Positions 9,686-19,000 of a DNA stretch of 64,000 bases are shown piece by piece (position 1 is the stretch's first letter; every line of letters starts with the position of its first letter). The position numbers and the translations under genes were made by a program. The notes beneath the pieces were generated by a model. That model made no database searches. It was not told where the DNA came from and saw only the letters and a program-made list of their open reading frames with translations. Origin of the DNA: UBA1309 sp047605645 (GTDB lineage Bacteria > Bacteroidota > Bacteroidia > Bacteroidales > Dysgonomonadaceae); NCBI GenBank assembly GCA_047605645.1, contig JASGFJ010000024.1:1-64000 (forward strand), given 5' to 3'.

Positions 9686-9880
9686 TTTCGGAATAGTGTT
9701 ATTCTTTTCAGTTCTGAGGCAGAGTTGCTGCCCGTATGGCGAAAAACTGTCGAATGGATTCTTGTTTTGCTCATGTATTGATTTCAATCCGATTGCAATT
9801 GAGACGATTCGTTCTCTGGCTCTTTTTTATACCCTTCCGAACCGGCTTCTTGACTGAGAAAAATCACCTATGAAGTTATT

Positions 9881-9940
9881 GGTGTCTTACACGGTAGAGT
9901 AATAGTGTCTTACTCGGTAGAGTAATGGCGTCTTACATGG
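9881..9940. repeat. 23-bp tandem repeat, 2.6 copies
   Basis: Units of the form gtgtcttacNcggtagagtaat repeat at 9881-9903, 9904-9926 and partially at 9927-9940. The last copy runs into the 3' end of the transposase gene. It has no coding explanation. It may be a target or by-product of the REP-type transposase or local slippage. Confidence 0.75.
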
Positions 9941-10616
9941 ACGTATCCTTGCAGTTACGCGGGTCTGTCCGTGATGTTAATCTGTCATTTTCCCATTGTC
10001 GCGGATTATTAATAATATATTGGGTAATGCGTTGGTATTCATTCAGGTTGCGGATAATATGTTCCCAATAATTACGTTGCCACAATTTACCATGAAATGG
10101 CGGCCAATCATTTTGTTTCACCTCACGGATATAATTATTCGTTGTCATGGTTTTGAACCATTGTATGATGGCACGCAGGGGCGAACCTGTGTGTTCGCCC
10201 TGAATCGTGTGTTCATCCTGAATCGGGTGTTCGCCTGTGTGTTCGCCCCGAATATTTTCACCTGGATCATTTTTACCTGGGATGTTTTCACTCGGGATGG
10301 GTGCATCTGTAATGGGGCAGACACATAGGTCTGCCCCTACGGGGGATCCGGTGTTTTCGATGATGCAATGGAAATGGTTGGGCATGACCACCATGGCGTG
10401 GCATTTTATATCGTTGAATTTATTATTTAATTCGTAATACCAATGTTTAACCATCTCTCCTGCATCATTCAATATCATTTCGCCGTCTTTAATTTCGCCA
10501 AACAACCATTTCCGATTTTGTGTGCAAATTGTAATAAAATACAATCCTGCCTGCGAATAATCATATCCTTTCAATCGGATTGATTTACGATGATGTATGT
10601 CGGGGGTATAGGGCAT
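9933..10616 (-). CDS. REP-associated tyrosine transposase-like protein (RAYT, Y1 transposase family)
   Basis: The 227-residue product has the HUH nuclease features of the IS200/RAYT Y1 transposase fold: the metal-binding His81-x-His83 in MPNHFH, and a candidate catalytic Tyr183 in the WQRNYWEHIIRN segment. The N-terminal block RKSIRLKGYDYSQAGLYFIT is typical of the family. These single-copy genes are thought to cut and spread REP palindromes rather than move themselves, and no IS ends are seen. Residues about 88-147 are a low-complexity insert of acidic repeat units (EHTG/ENIxG) encoded by palindromes and tandem repeats, placed between the HUH core and the C-terminal tyrosine helix. The gene separates the HTCS from the PUL on the opposite strand. 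Confidence 0.88.
   Translation of the reverse strand: MPYTPDIHHRKSIRLKGYDYSQAGLYFITICTQNRKWLFGEIKDGEMILNDAGEMVKHWYYELNNKFNDIKCHAMVVMPNHFHCIIENTGSPVGADLCVCPITDAPIPSENIPGKNDPGENIRGEHTGEHPIQDEHTIQGEHTGSPLRAIIQWFKTMTTNNYIREVKQNDWPPFHGKLWQRNYWEHIIRNLNEYQRITQYIINNPRQWENDRLTSRTDPRNCKDTSM
10179..10200. repeat. REP-like palindrome inside the transposase gene (1)
   Basis: An 8-bp perfect inverted repeat GGGCGAAC (10179-10186) / GTTCGCCC (10193-10200) with loop CTGTGT. It is GC-rich in contrast to its AT-rich neighbourhood and is translated in frame as part of the transposase insert. Confidence 0.7.
10189..10298. repeat. Nested 18-bp and 15-bp tandem repeats inside the transposase gene
   Basis: Two 18-bp copies (10189-10206, 10207-10224) are followed by a 12-bp partial copy and a fourth related copy (10237-10254). 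Three 15-bp units then follow (10254-10268, 10269-10283, 10284-10298). All unit lengths are multiples of three, so the reading frame survives and the protein acquires six- and five-residue repeats. Confidence 0.75.
10314..10337. repeat. REP-like palindrome inside the transposase gene (2)
   Basis: A 9-bp perfect inverted repeat GGGGCAGAC (10314-10322) / GTCTGCCCC (10329-10337) with loop ACATAG. The arms have the same general design as the palindrome at 10179-10200 but a different sequence. Confidence 0.7.
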
Positions 10617-11013
10617 TTTTATTTTATTTACGATTGCGGTGATGGAAATGTGGACAATATATCCCGATAGTTTAATAACGAATAAGGGATCCTTTGTTAT
10701 AGGTTATAATTCTGCGTATGGAAATAGCATGACCTTTATGAAACACTATCTTCCCTATTATTTTCAAAAGTACTAAATATTTGATAAATAGTCTCTTTTC
10801 TTGTTTTATTTAGTTATTGCCAATTGCCATGTAGACTGTTTAACGATAAGAAATCTTCGAAAAGGCGATTTTCATTTACTTGCGAGGAGTTACATCAAAC
10901 ATTTTCTTACAAACAATTTGTTCGCAAGAAACTGGCTAGATCGTTTAAAGGTCTATATCTACAAAAAATAATCAGGGAAAAAATATAAAAGCGCAGAAAA
11001 AAGCGGGTATTCT

Positions 11014-11053
11014 TCTCTCAGCAGGTGTCTCTCTGCTGAGAGATGTTTTTTTT
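11014..11053 (+). terminator. Orphan intrinsic terminator upstream of the PUL promoter
   Basis: A perfect 11-bp stem TCTCTCAGCAG (11014-11024) / CTGCTGAGAGA (11033-11043) is followed by a run of eight T (11046-11053). The closest upstream plus-strand gene ends 1.3 kb away. It therefore ends either read-through from the HTCS gene or a short unannotated RNA. Confidence 0.75.
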
Positions 11054-11095
11054 ATTGGTGTGTTAATAAAACCCTTGAAATCATTCATCAATAGT

Positions 11096-11159
11096 AGGTT
11101 TAACTGAATTGAGCAATAAAAATGTCAATAACAGCAATCGTTAAATAGGGTTAACTGAA
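11096..11159 (+). promoter_or_regulatory. Candidate HTCS binding sites: direct repeat AGGkTTAACTGAA
   Basis: AGGTTTAACTGAA (11096-11108) and AGGGTTAACTGAA (11147-11159) differ at one base and lie 51 bp apart, just upstream of the -7 box of the first SusC gene. HTCS proteins of the AraC type bind upstream of the susC promoter, so these are good operator candidates. Inferred. Confidence 0.4.
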
Positions 11160-11170
11160 ATACTCTCGAT

Positions 11171-11178
11171 TATATTTG
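11171..11178 (+). promoter_or_regulatory. PUL promoter -7 box (TATATTTG)
   Basis: An exact TAnnTTTG match about 200 bp before the SusC start, with the candidate activator repeats immediately upstream and no good -33 TTTG, as expected for an activated PUL promoter. Confidence 0.5.
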
Positions 11179-11381
11179 TAGTTCTTAACAAAGCTATTTA
11201 AACAAAGATAAAAGTTTCAATTGCTCTTATTTCGGTTTTAAGAAATAAGAAAACAGAATAAGTTAAGACCGGTAGCTAATCAAATTAATTAATTAAATCA
11301 ATCCGCATTACCTATGATAAACATTAAATGACTGTACTAATTAAGCAAAACCATGAAAATAACACCTGAATCTCAACATTA

Positions 11382-14291
11382 ATGAAAATGAATATGAGTT
11401 TATTGAAGACGAGAAAACAACGAGGTTATAAATCATTAATACTCGTATTATGCGCCCTTGGACTAGCTTGTACATTGGGTGCACAGAATGAAATACCTGC
11501 AGCAGGAGAGCAAGAACAGACAAAAGAGCTCCGCAAGAAGGTCGATGGTTTGTTGAAAAATCAAGAAGAAGAGACGCGTATCCAGTCTCTGAGCGTAGCT
11601 TCCGGAGAACGTTTTCTGCACCGGCCGGTATTTCAGATGGAAAGTACCTTTGATGGTATCCTGCCGGGGCTGGTTGTGACGCCGACAAGTGGCTATTCAA
11701 CCCAACAATCCTCCATTACGTTGAGGGGACGCGACATCCTTGTCGTGGTAGATGGAATTCCCCGTTCCGATGCCAATATTCCTATTAGTCAGATTGAATC
11801 TGTTTCTGTTATTAAGGATGGTTTGGGGCTGAATGGAATGGGAATGACTTCCGGCAATGGAGTCGTTTATATCAAAACCAAAAGAGGAACAAATTCTGCC
11901 ATGAAGATAGAGTTTACCGGGCAGTTAGCCTTTGCCCAGCAAATCTATCGTCCGAATTTCCTGAATTCTTATGAATATTCCAAATTACTGAATAAAGCGC
12001 TCAGCAACGATGGACTTCCTGCTATGTATTCGGATCAGGATATTGAACTTTATCGTACGGGAGCAAGTCCGTATACACATCCCAATGTTGATTGGTTTGA
12101 TGTCATGACCCGTAAAACAGTGCCTATTCAGCAATATAATCTGAATATTTCGGGAGGAAACAAAATTGCCAGATATTTTGTCGGCCTGAATATGTATGAC
12201 GAAGCCGGATTTTTGAGACAAGATAGCAAGGTGAATTCTTATAACACTCAAGAGAGTTTTGAGAAATATTCACTTCGTGCAAATACCGATGTCAACCTGA
12301 CCTCAACGACACTGCTGAATGTCAGTCTCTTTGGCCAGATGTTTCGCGAAACAACTCCGGGTAATGGGGTTATGGGAGCAATCTATCCCGCCATGTATTA
12401 TACACCGAACAATGCCTATCCCGTATTTAATCCTTCGTTCGATTTTGATGGAAAAGGGGCCGTTCAGACATTTGGAGGCGCGCCTAATTATACAAATAAT
12501 ATATATGCCATGTCGGTTTATTCGGGATACATTCTTTATCCGAAAACCGATTTTAACATTGATGTGACTTTGGAGCATAAGTTTAAAGATGCTCTGAAAG
12601 GTCTTTATGTAAGCGGAACTTATTCTTATAATTCTTCTTACCGGGAGTCACTTACGCGTAACAAGAAATTTAATGTGCATTATTATTGGAAAGACCCGGA
12701 GAGTGCGCAGCCTGACACAAAAAATAATTTTACACAACTTCAAAGTGCGGATACTCAGGCAAACAAATCTTCATATAGCCGTCAGAATCGGATGCAATAT
12801 GCTCAGTTGTCGGCTGGATACGACTTTGCTATCAAAGAGAATGAATTCAAGACAAAGCTTTCTTATTTATACAATGACTATAACTTGCAGGGAACAAACT
12901 TGCCTCTTGAAAAGAAAGCTGTAAATCTAATGGCGGAATATGCTTTGTCTAAAAAATATATGGCAGAGTTGAATATGACTACCATGGGGCTGAATCTCCT
13001 GAAACCTGGAGAGAGGTGGGGAATTTTTCCGGCGTTAGGTTTAGGTTGGAATATCTACAAAGAGGATTGGTTTGCTGTGTCGAACATCGACAAACTGAAA
13101 CTTCGGATGTCTTATGGTATAAGTGGTAATGACGGTACAGGTTCGTATTACAGAAAAGGGACAAAAACGCTTGAAAACTACTATTATACATATATGAAAT
13201 ATTATAATAAAAAAGCGAACGGAACTGTAACAGGAGCTTCTCCTGCCGGGAATGATATTTATACAGAAGCAGGTTTACCTTATCTCTCTAAATGGGAAAA
13301 AAACAAACGACTCAATATTGGTGTAGATATCAGTGCCTTCAATAACAAATTGGCCGGAACTGTTGAATTCTTCCATAATACTTATTCTGATATAATGCAG
13401 AAAGGGTTCAGAAGTTCAAATAGTATGCAGGGAGATTCGATTCCTAATGAAAATATAGGAAAATACAGACAGCATGGATTTGAAATTAGTTTAGATTATA
13501 AAACGAGTATAGATAAAGTAAATATTTATTTGAATGGGAATGCTACAGCTTACTGGACTAAATGCCTGTCAGATGGCGGATTTACATATCCGGAAGCATA
13601 TATGGAGCAGGTGGGACGCCCGTATAATATGATTTTTGGGTATGTCGCAGATGGCTTTTTTCAAAGCCAGGAAGACATTGATGAATATACAAGCCGGATA
13701 AGGATCTCCGACTATATACCACAACGGGGAGATATTAAATATAAGGACATCAATGGAGATGGGGTTCTGGATGGAAAAGATATCAAAGCGATAGGGACAA
13801 AATCGCCGAGGATAGATTACGGATTTTATATCGGAGCAGAATGGAACGGACTCTCGATAAGTACTCAATGGTCAGGCGTAGCTAACAAAAGTATTATTTT
13901 AATGGATACACCTTTTGGCTATAATGATAAAAATGCGTTTGGGCAGGCTTTAGTTGAACATTTGGATCATTGGACTCCCGAGAATCCGAACGCCAAATAT
14001 CCACGACTTTCCGCTGTTACCAATTCAAATAACGAAAGAAAGTCTACCTTTTGGTTGAAAAAAGGCGATTTCTTAAGATTGAAAAATATAGAATTGGCTT
14101 ATGTGTTGCCTGCAAAATGGACTAACGGTGCACACCTGAAAAAGGTAAAGATATTTACAAATGCCTATAATCTGTTGACTTTTACTTGTTTGGATGGACG
14201 TGAACCGGATTTCCCATCTCTGATATATAATAAAGACGGAAAGGTGCCCAATGTGAAGGCTTTCAATTTAGGGTTAAATGTTCAATTCTAA
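11382..14291 (+). CDS. SusC-like TonB-dependent outer-membrane receptor lacking the N-terminal extension domain
   Basis: A 969-residue outer-membrane glycan importer that would work as a lidded pair with the SusD protein encoded 8 bp downstream. After a signal peptide (ending near LGAQ) there is a short charged, Glu/Lys-rich segment, then the plug domain (SITLRGRDILVVVDGIPRSD, followed by ESVSVIKDG and GVVYIKTKRG) and a long beta-barrel ending in aromatic F (LNVQF). Typical SusC proteins start with a carboxypeptidase-D-regulatory-like domain and a DEVVV TonB box; neither is visible here, unlike the second SusC at 16064. It has an alternative in-frame ATG near 11388. The function is secure as SusC-family; how it contacts TonB is unclear. 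Confidence 0.93.
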   Translation: MKMNMSLLKTRKQRGYKSLILVLCALGLACTLGAQNEIPAAGEQEQTKELRKKVDGLLKNQEEETRIQSLSVASGERFLHRPVFQMESTFDGILPGLVVTPTSGYSTQQSSITLRGRDILVVVDGIPRSDANIPISQIESVSVIKDGLGLNGMGMTSGNGVVYIKTKRGTNSAMKIEFTGQLAFAQQIYRPNFLNSYEYSKLLNKALSNDGLPAMYSDQDIELYRTGASPYTHPNVDWFDVMTRKTVPIQQYNLNISGGNKIARYFVGLNMYDEAGFLRQDSKVNSYNTQESFEKYSLRANTDVNLTSTTLLNVSLFGQMFRETTPGNGVMGAIYPAMYYTPNNAYPVFNPSFDFDGKGAVQTFGGAPNYTNNIYAMSVYSGYILYPKTDFNIDVTLEHKFKDALKGLYVSGTYSYNSSYRESLTRNKKFNVHYYWKDPESAQPDTKNNFTQLQSADTQANKSSYSRQNRMQYAQLSAGYDFAIKENEFKTKLSYLYNDYNLQGTNLPLEKKAVNLMAEYALSKKYMAELNMTTMGLNLLKPGERWGIFPALGLGWNIYKEDWFAVSNIDKLKLRMSYGISGNDGTGSYYRKGTKTLENYYYTYMKYYNKKANGTVTGASPAGNDIYTEAGLPYLSKWEKNKRLNIGVDISAFNNKLAGTVEFFHNTYSDIMQKGFRSSNSMQGDSIPNENIGKYRQHGFEISLDYKTSIDKVNIYLNGNATAYWTKCLSDGGFTYPEAYMEQVGRPYNMIFGYVADGFFQSQEDIDEYTSRIRISDYIPQRGDIKYKDINGDGVLDGKDIKAIGTKSPRIDYGFYIGAEWNGLSISTQWSGVANKSIILMDTPFGYNDKNAFGQALVEHLDHWTPENPNAKYPRLSAVTNSNNERKSTFWLKKGDFLRLKNIELAYVLPAKWTNGAHLKKVKIFTNAYNLLTFTCLDGREPDFPSLIYNKDGKVPNVKAFNLGLNVQF

Positions 14292-14299
14292 TAAAAGTG

Positions 14300-16054
14300 A
14301 TGTATATGAAAAAGAATAAATATAAATCAATAATTCTAGGAGTTTGTCTACTTGGAAGCATGGGAATACCTTCATGCAGTTCATTCGAATCGGAACCTTT
14401 GGATTGGGTGACTGAGGATGTGGTGACAAACCCACAGGATTCTACGGCACAATATATAAAAGGATTGTTTTTCGCTATTTATGCACAGCTTCCCGATTTG
14501 CACAACCGTATTCAATCTTCTTATTTAGATGCAGCTACCGATGATGGCTTGCCGACAAAGGATAAAGGCGGTGCATCCAGTTTGAATAATTATCGGAATG
14601 GAGGTGTTTCCGCAGGAAATATTGCAGATCTGGACGGAGATGCATACGCAAAATGCTACATCGGAATCAAGCGGGCAAACCTCTTTATGCAGAAACTCGA
14701 AGGTTTTCCGAATTCATCGATTGGTATTACCGAAACAATTCGTAAAAATATGATTGCCGAAGCACGGGCTGTCAGAGCTTATTTCTATTTTGAGTTGATA
14801 AAAAGATGGGGAGGCGTACCGATTGTTTATGATAATGTTTATGACATGAACAGCAACATAGATATTCCCAGGAACACTTTTGATGAATGTGTCAATTACA
14901 TTCTGAATGAAATCAGCCCGGATGTGCCAACCTCCTGTTATAATAATCTATACGATGCGTTTTCGTCGGCAGATGGAACAAATGACGGAATGTTCGGACG
15001 TTTCAATAAAGGAAGTATTCTTGGACTCATTTCCAGAATGAAGCTTTATCTGGCAAGTCCTCTTTATAATACATCCAATGACCTGAGTAAATGGCAGCGA
15101 GCTGCCGATGCAGCAAAAAGAGTAATTGGTCTTGGTATTTATGAACTACATAGCAGCTTTGTGGATATGTTTGGACTGACATCCGCATTTCCCAGCAAAG
15201 AGATAATTATAGTCAAAGAGGCTGCGCTGAATACCACTGTTGAAACCAACAACAGTCCGTCCGGATACTACAATAGTGCGGTAAAATGTTACGGGTTGAC
15301 AAGTCCCAGCCAGAACCTGGTAGATGCCTTTTTGACTCTGGATGGAAAAACCATTGATGATCCTACGGCAAAATATCCCTATAATCCGCAAGACCCTTAT
15401 AAAAATAGAGATCCCCGTTTGACGAATACCATTTTCTATAACGGCTCAAAATGGTTGAATCGTGAAGTTCAAACCTTCGACGGAGGTTTGGATCGAAGTA
15501 AAAAGCCTGGTTTTTACTTTACGCTCACGGGATATTATTTAAGGAAGTTTTTATCCAAATCCGAAACTGCATCAAGTTTTGGATCCATTCGCCACCATAA
15601 CTATATAATGCGCTATGCCGAAATTCTGTTGAATTATGCCGAGGCTATAAATGAGGTCAATGGGGATAAATCTGAAATCGAATCAGCCTTGATTCAAATA
15701 AGAAAACGGGCAGGAATTGAAGCCGGAACAGATCAAAGATACGGTTTGCCGACTATTTACACACAAAATGAAATGCGTAAAATAATCCGCAATGAACGGC
15801 GTATTGAATTAGCCTTTGAGGAGCATCGTTTCTGGGACATCAGAAGATGGAAAATTGCTGATAATGGGGATGCTGTCATGCTTAAAACTGTAAGAGGAGT
15901 GGTGATTACTCAGGCTACTGACGGAACGCTTTCTTACCAATACGTTGATGTGGCATCTTCCACATTCGATTCTAAAATGTATTCGTATCCTATACCCAGA
16001 GCAGAACTACAGGGAAATAGAAAATTGGAACAAAACCCTGGTTGGGATTATTAA
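14300..16054 (+). CDS. SusD-like surface glycan-binding lipoprotein (pair 1)
   Basis: A RagB/SusD-family lipoprotein of about 584 residues. The lipobox is GIPSC, with a signal sequence beginning MKKNKYKS. The family TPR region includes the KRANLFMQKLEGFP and EARAVRAYFYFELIKRWGGVPIV segments, and the C-terminal half includes RNERRIELAFEEHRFWDIRRWK, the strongest SusD signature. It forms the extracellular lid of the preceding SusC. GTG 14297, ATG 14300 and ATG 14306 are all possible starts; any of them keeps the lipoprotein signal. Confidence 0.95.
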   Translation: MYMKKNKYKSIILGVCLLGSMGIPSCSSFESEPLDWVTEDVVTNPQDSTAQYIKGLFFAIYAQLPDLHNRIQSSYLDAATDDGLPTKDKGGASSLNNYRNGGVSAGNIADLDGDAYAKCYIGIKRANLFMQKLEGFPNSSIGITETIRKNMIAEARAVRAYFYFELIKRWGGVPIVYDNVYDMNSNIDIPRNTFDECVNYILNEISPDVPTSCYNNLYDAFSSADGTNDGMFGRFNKGSILGLISRMKLYLASPLYNTSNDLSKWQRAADAAKRVIGLGIYELHSSFVDMFGLTSAFPSKEIIIVKEAALNTTVETNNSPSGYYNSAVKCYGLTSPSQNLVDAFLTLDGKTIDDPTAKYPYNPQDPYKNRDPRLTNTIFYNGSKWLNREVQTFDGGLDRSKKPGFYFTLTGYYLRKFLSKSETASSFGSIRHHNYIMRYAEILLNYAEAINEVNGDKSEIESALIQIRKRAGIEAGTDQRYGLPTIYTQNEMRKIIRNERRIELAFEEHRFWDIRRWKIADNGDAVMLKTVRGVVITQATDGTLSYQYVDVASSTFDSKMYSYPIPRAELQGNRKLEQNPGWDY

Positions 16055-16063
16055 TTTCATAAT

Positions 16064-19000
16064 ATGCGTAACATGAAAAACATAGTAATATTCATAATGT
16101 TGATGCTCCTGACTGTTGGGGTGTCTGCGCAAATAACAATAAAAGGGGTTGTTACAACGACAACTCAAGAGCCATTGATCGGTGTTTCTGTAACTGAACT
16201 TGGAAATCCGACCAATAGTGCAATGACCGGACTTACCGGAAGTTTCACGCTTAAGGTTCAGAACAATAAATCCAAGATAATCGTAACATATATCGGTTTC
16301 ACATCACAAACAATTCCGGTCTCTCCATCAATGAAGATTGTTATGGCAGAAGCGGACAATATACTCGGTGAAGTGGAGGTCGTTACCATGGGGTTTGGAA
16401 CCAAAAGCAGGATTTCAAATGTAGCGGCTATTAGTCAGACTTCAGGTGCTGTCATTCGCCAAAGTCCGGCTGTAACGCTGCAGAGTGCAATGGCGGGACG
16501 TTTGCCGGGCTTATTCCAGGTTCAGGGAAGTGGCCAGCCGGGTTCTGATGGTGGTGAAGTTTTTATTCGTGGGGTTGCTACTTATGCCAATAAAGCATCT
16601 ACCTCTCCTCTTATCCTGATAGATGACGTGGAATCCAGTATGTCAACGTTTTCCGCACTTTCACCCAATGAGGTGGAATCCATCAGTGTCCTGAAAGATG
16701 CCGGAAGTACAGCTATATTTGGTGTAAAGGGAGCCAATGGGGTTATTCTGGTAACCACTCGCCGAGGAAATAAAGGGCCGGCAAAGATTACCTTCAGAGC
16801 GGATGTCGGGCTACAGCAACCGACATATAAGAATAAGTTTCTGAATTCCTATGAAAGTTTGAAGCTATTGAAAGAGATGTACACTAACGATGAGGATTAT
16901 AGTACAATCAATGCAAATGAACGCTTATTCAGCGATGAGGCACTGGAACATTTCCGGTTGGGAGACAAACCATACGAATACCCAAACGTAGATTGGTATA
17001 AATTAATGTTCAGAGATCTCTCTTTACAACAAAAATATTCCATGGATATTCAAGGTGGAACAGATAAGGTAAATTATTTTATCTCTTTAGGATATGTGGA
17101 TCAGGGCGGTATTTTCAAAACCATAGAAAAAACGGCCGGCGATTTCAATAATAATTACTATCTGAGAAGATACAATCTGCGTTCGAATTTTGATTTTAAA
17201 ATAACGAAAGATTTTCTTTTGAAAATCAACGCAAATGCGATTCTTTCCGAAATAAACGAACCCAACCTGCCCACACCCGGAGAATCCGGAGACTATAGTA
17301 TTTTCAGAAGAATTCTAGGAGGAAAAAATACGCCCTGGAATTTTCCGGCCTACAATCCGGATGGCAGTTTTGGCGGATACACCGGGAATACGGTCAATCC
17401 GTTGGCGTTGTTGGCTCAGGGCGGTTACAACCGGAAATTTGACAACAACGTGAATGGAAATATTACCGGTGAGTATAACTTGGATGCAATAACTAAAGGT
17501 TTGAAGACTCGGGGTGTTTTGGCATTGACAAATACATGGGGGTTTAAGAGATCGTTAACACGAAGTAATTTTCTGACTTATCAATATTATGCCGATACCA
17601 ATCAATATGTGCCGATAACTTATGGTTCATTGGATCAAATCTGGGCACTTCCTCAAATGACATCCAAATCAACGGATATCTCCCCATTCTTGAAAATAAA
17701 CTCCCGTATCGATTTGATTTACAATCGGAAATTTGGAGGACACTCGTTTGGTGGTCTTGTGCTGGGCAACTGGTATACAAGCAGAACAGGAAAGGATACA
17801 CCCGAAAATACAATTAGTTTATCCAGTCGTTTAAGCTACGATTACAATTCGCGTTATATCGTAGAATTGAGCGGTGCTTATAATGGTTCTGACCGTTTTG
17901 CAAAAAACAACCGTTTCGATTTCTTTCCCGCAGTTTCTCTAGGATGGAATCTGGCGGAAGAGCCTTATCTGAAAGCAACAGCAGAGCGGTTTAGGGTGGA
18001 TATGTTTAAGTTGCGTGGATCTTATGGTGTCAGCGGTTCGGATGATATCGGCGATGTGTACGGCTACTTGGAGACTTATGAGCCCTCTTTGAATTATTTC
18101 TTTGGAGAAAATCCGAATAAAGTAAACGATATGGTTCTTAAGTCTATTGCAAATCCGAATGTGAGGTGGGAAACGGAGAAGAAGTTTAATATTGGTTTCG
18201 ACATGCGGATGTTTAATAATCGTTTAGGTGCCACTTTGGATTATTTCTATAACAAACGGGAAGATATATTAAGTACAAGAAATTCAATCGTATATTATGC
18301 TGGGTACTTACCTTCCGTTTTGCCTAAAATGAATATCGGAAAAACAACCAATCAAGGTTTCGATGGAGAAGTATTTTGGAGTGATAAAGTTAATAAATTC
18401 TCCTATAGCCTAAAAGGTACATTCGGATATAGCAAGAATAAAATTGTAGATATGGATGAGGCTCCTTCCGAATATCTGTTAAGCATGCAGACCGGACGAC
18501 CTATCGGTGCTATTTTTGGATATATAGCAGACGGGTTCTACAATACGCAAGATGAAATTAATAATGGTGCTTATGAGGCTTTGAGAAGTGTCAAGATTGG
18601 AGATGTCAGGTATAAAGATATTTCCGGTCCGAATGGTGTCCCGGATGGAATTATAGATGAATATGACAGAAAAGAAATCGGAAATTCCAGACCCAATTTT
18701 AACTATGGCCTTTCAGTCGGCTTTTCATACAAAAACATTGATTTCTCTACCTTGTTTCAAGGAGCCACAGGCGCTTATTTGTCTTGTGAGCAAATGCTAA
18801 GAATTGGAAGTACGCTCGGGCGTCCAATGCCATTACATCAAAAAAGATGGACACATTATGATTCCAGTGGCAGTAAGGTAACTGATGCAGCTCAATTGGC
18901 AGAAATGAATAAAAATGCGAAGTTTCCGATCCTTTCAGATGCTAATGGACACAATCAGGCCGGTTCTACATTCTGGCTACGATCAGCCAGTTATTTGAGA

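Larger units (their letters stand above)
10617..11381 (+). other. 765-bp regulatory region upstream of the PUL
   Basis: No protein is supported here. It holds an interrupted inverted repeat at 10903-10931 (TTTCTT...AAGAAA around AACAATTTGTT), a strong intrinsic terminator at 11014-11053 not following any annotated gene, a pair of 13-bp direct repeats, and a consensus -7 box at 11171-11178. The remaining leader to the first SusC gene is about 200 nt and includes an AATTAATTAATTAAAT tract. Confidence 0.5.

Noticed and set aside
9582..9857. Plus-strand 91-codon frame at the HTCS 3' end
   Set aside because: It starts inside the HTCS AraC domain in another frame and has no family features.
9881..9940. 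CRISPR-like repeats
   Set aside because: The units are directly adjacent with no unique spacers and no cas genes nearby; it is a simple tandem repeat.
9933..10616. Complete IS200-type insertion sequence
   Set aside because: Only the transposase-like gene is seen; no left or right end hairpins with a clear target site flank it, and its layout fits a domesticated RAYT.
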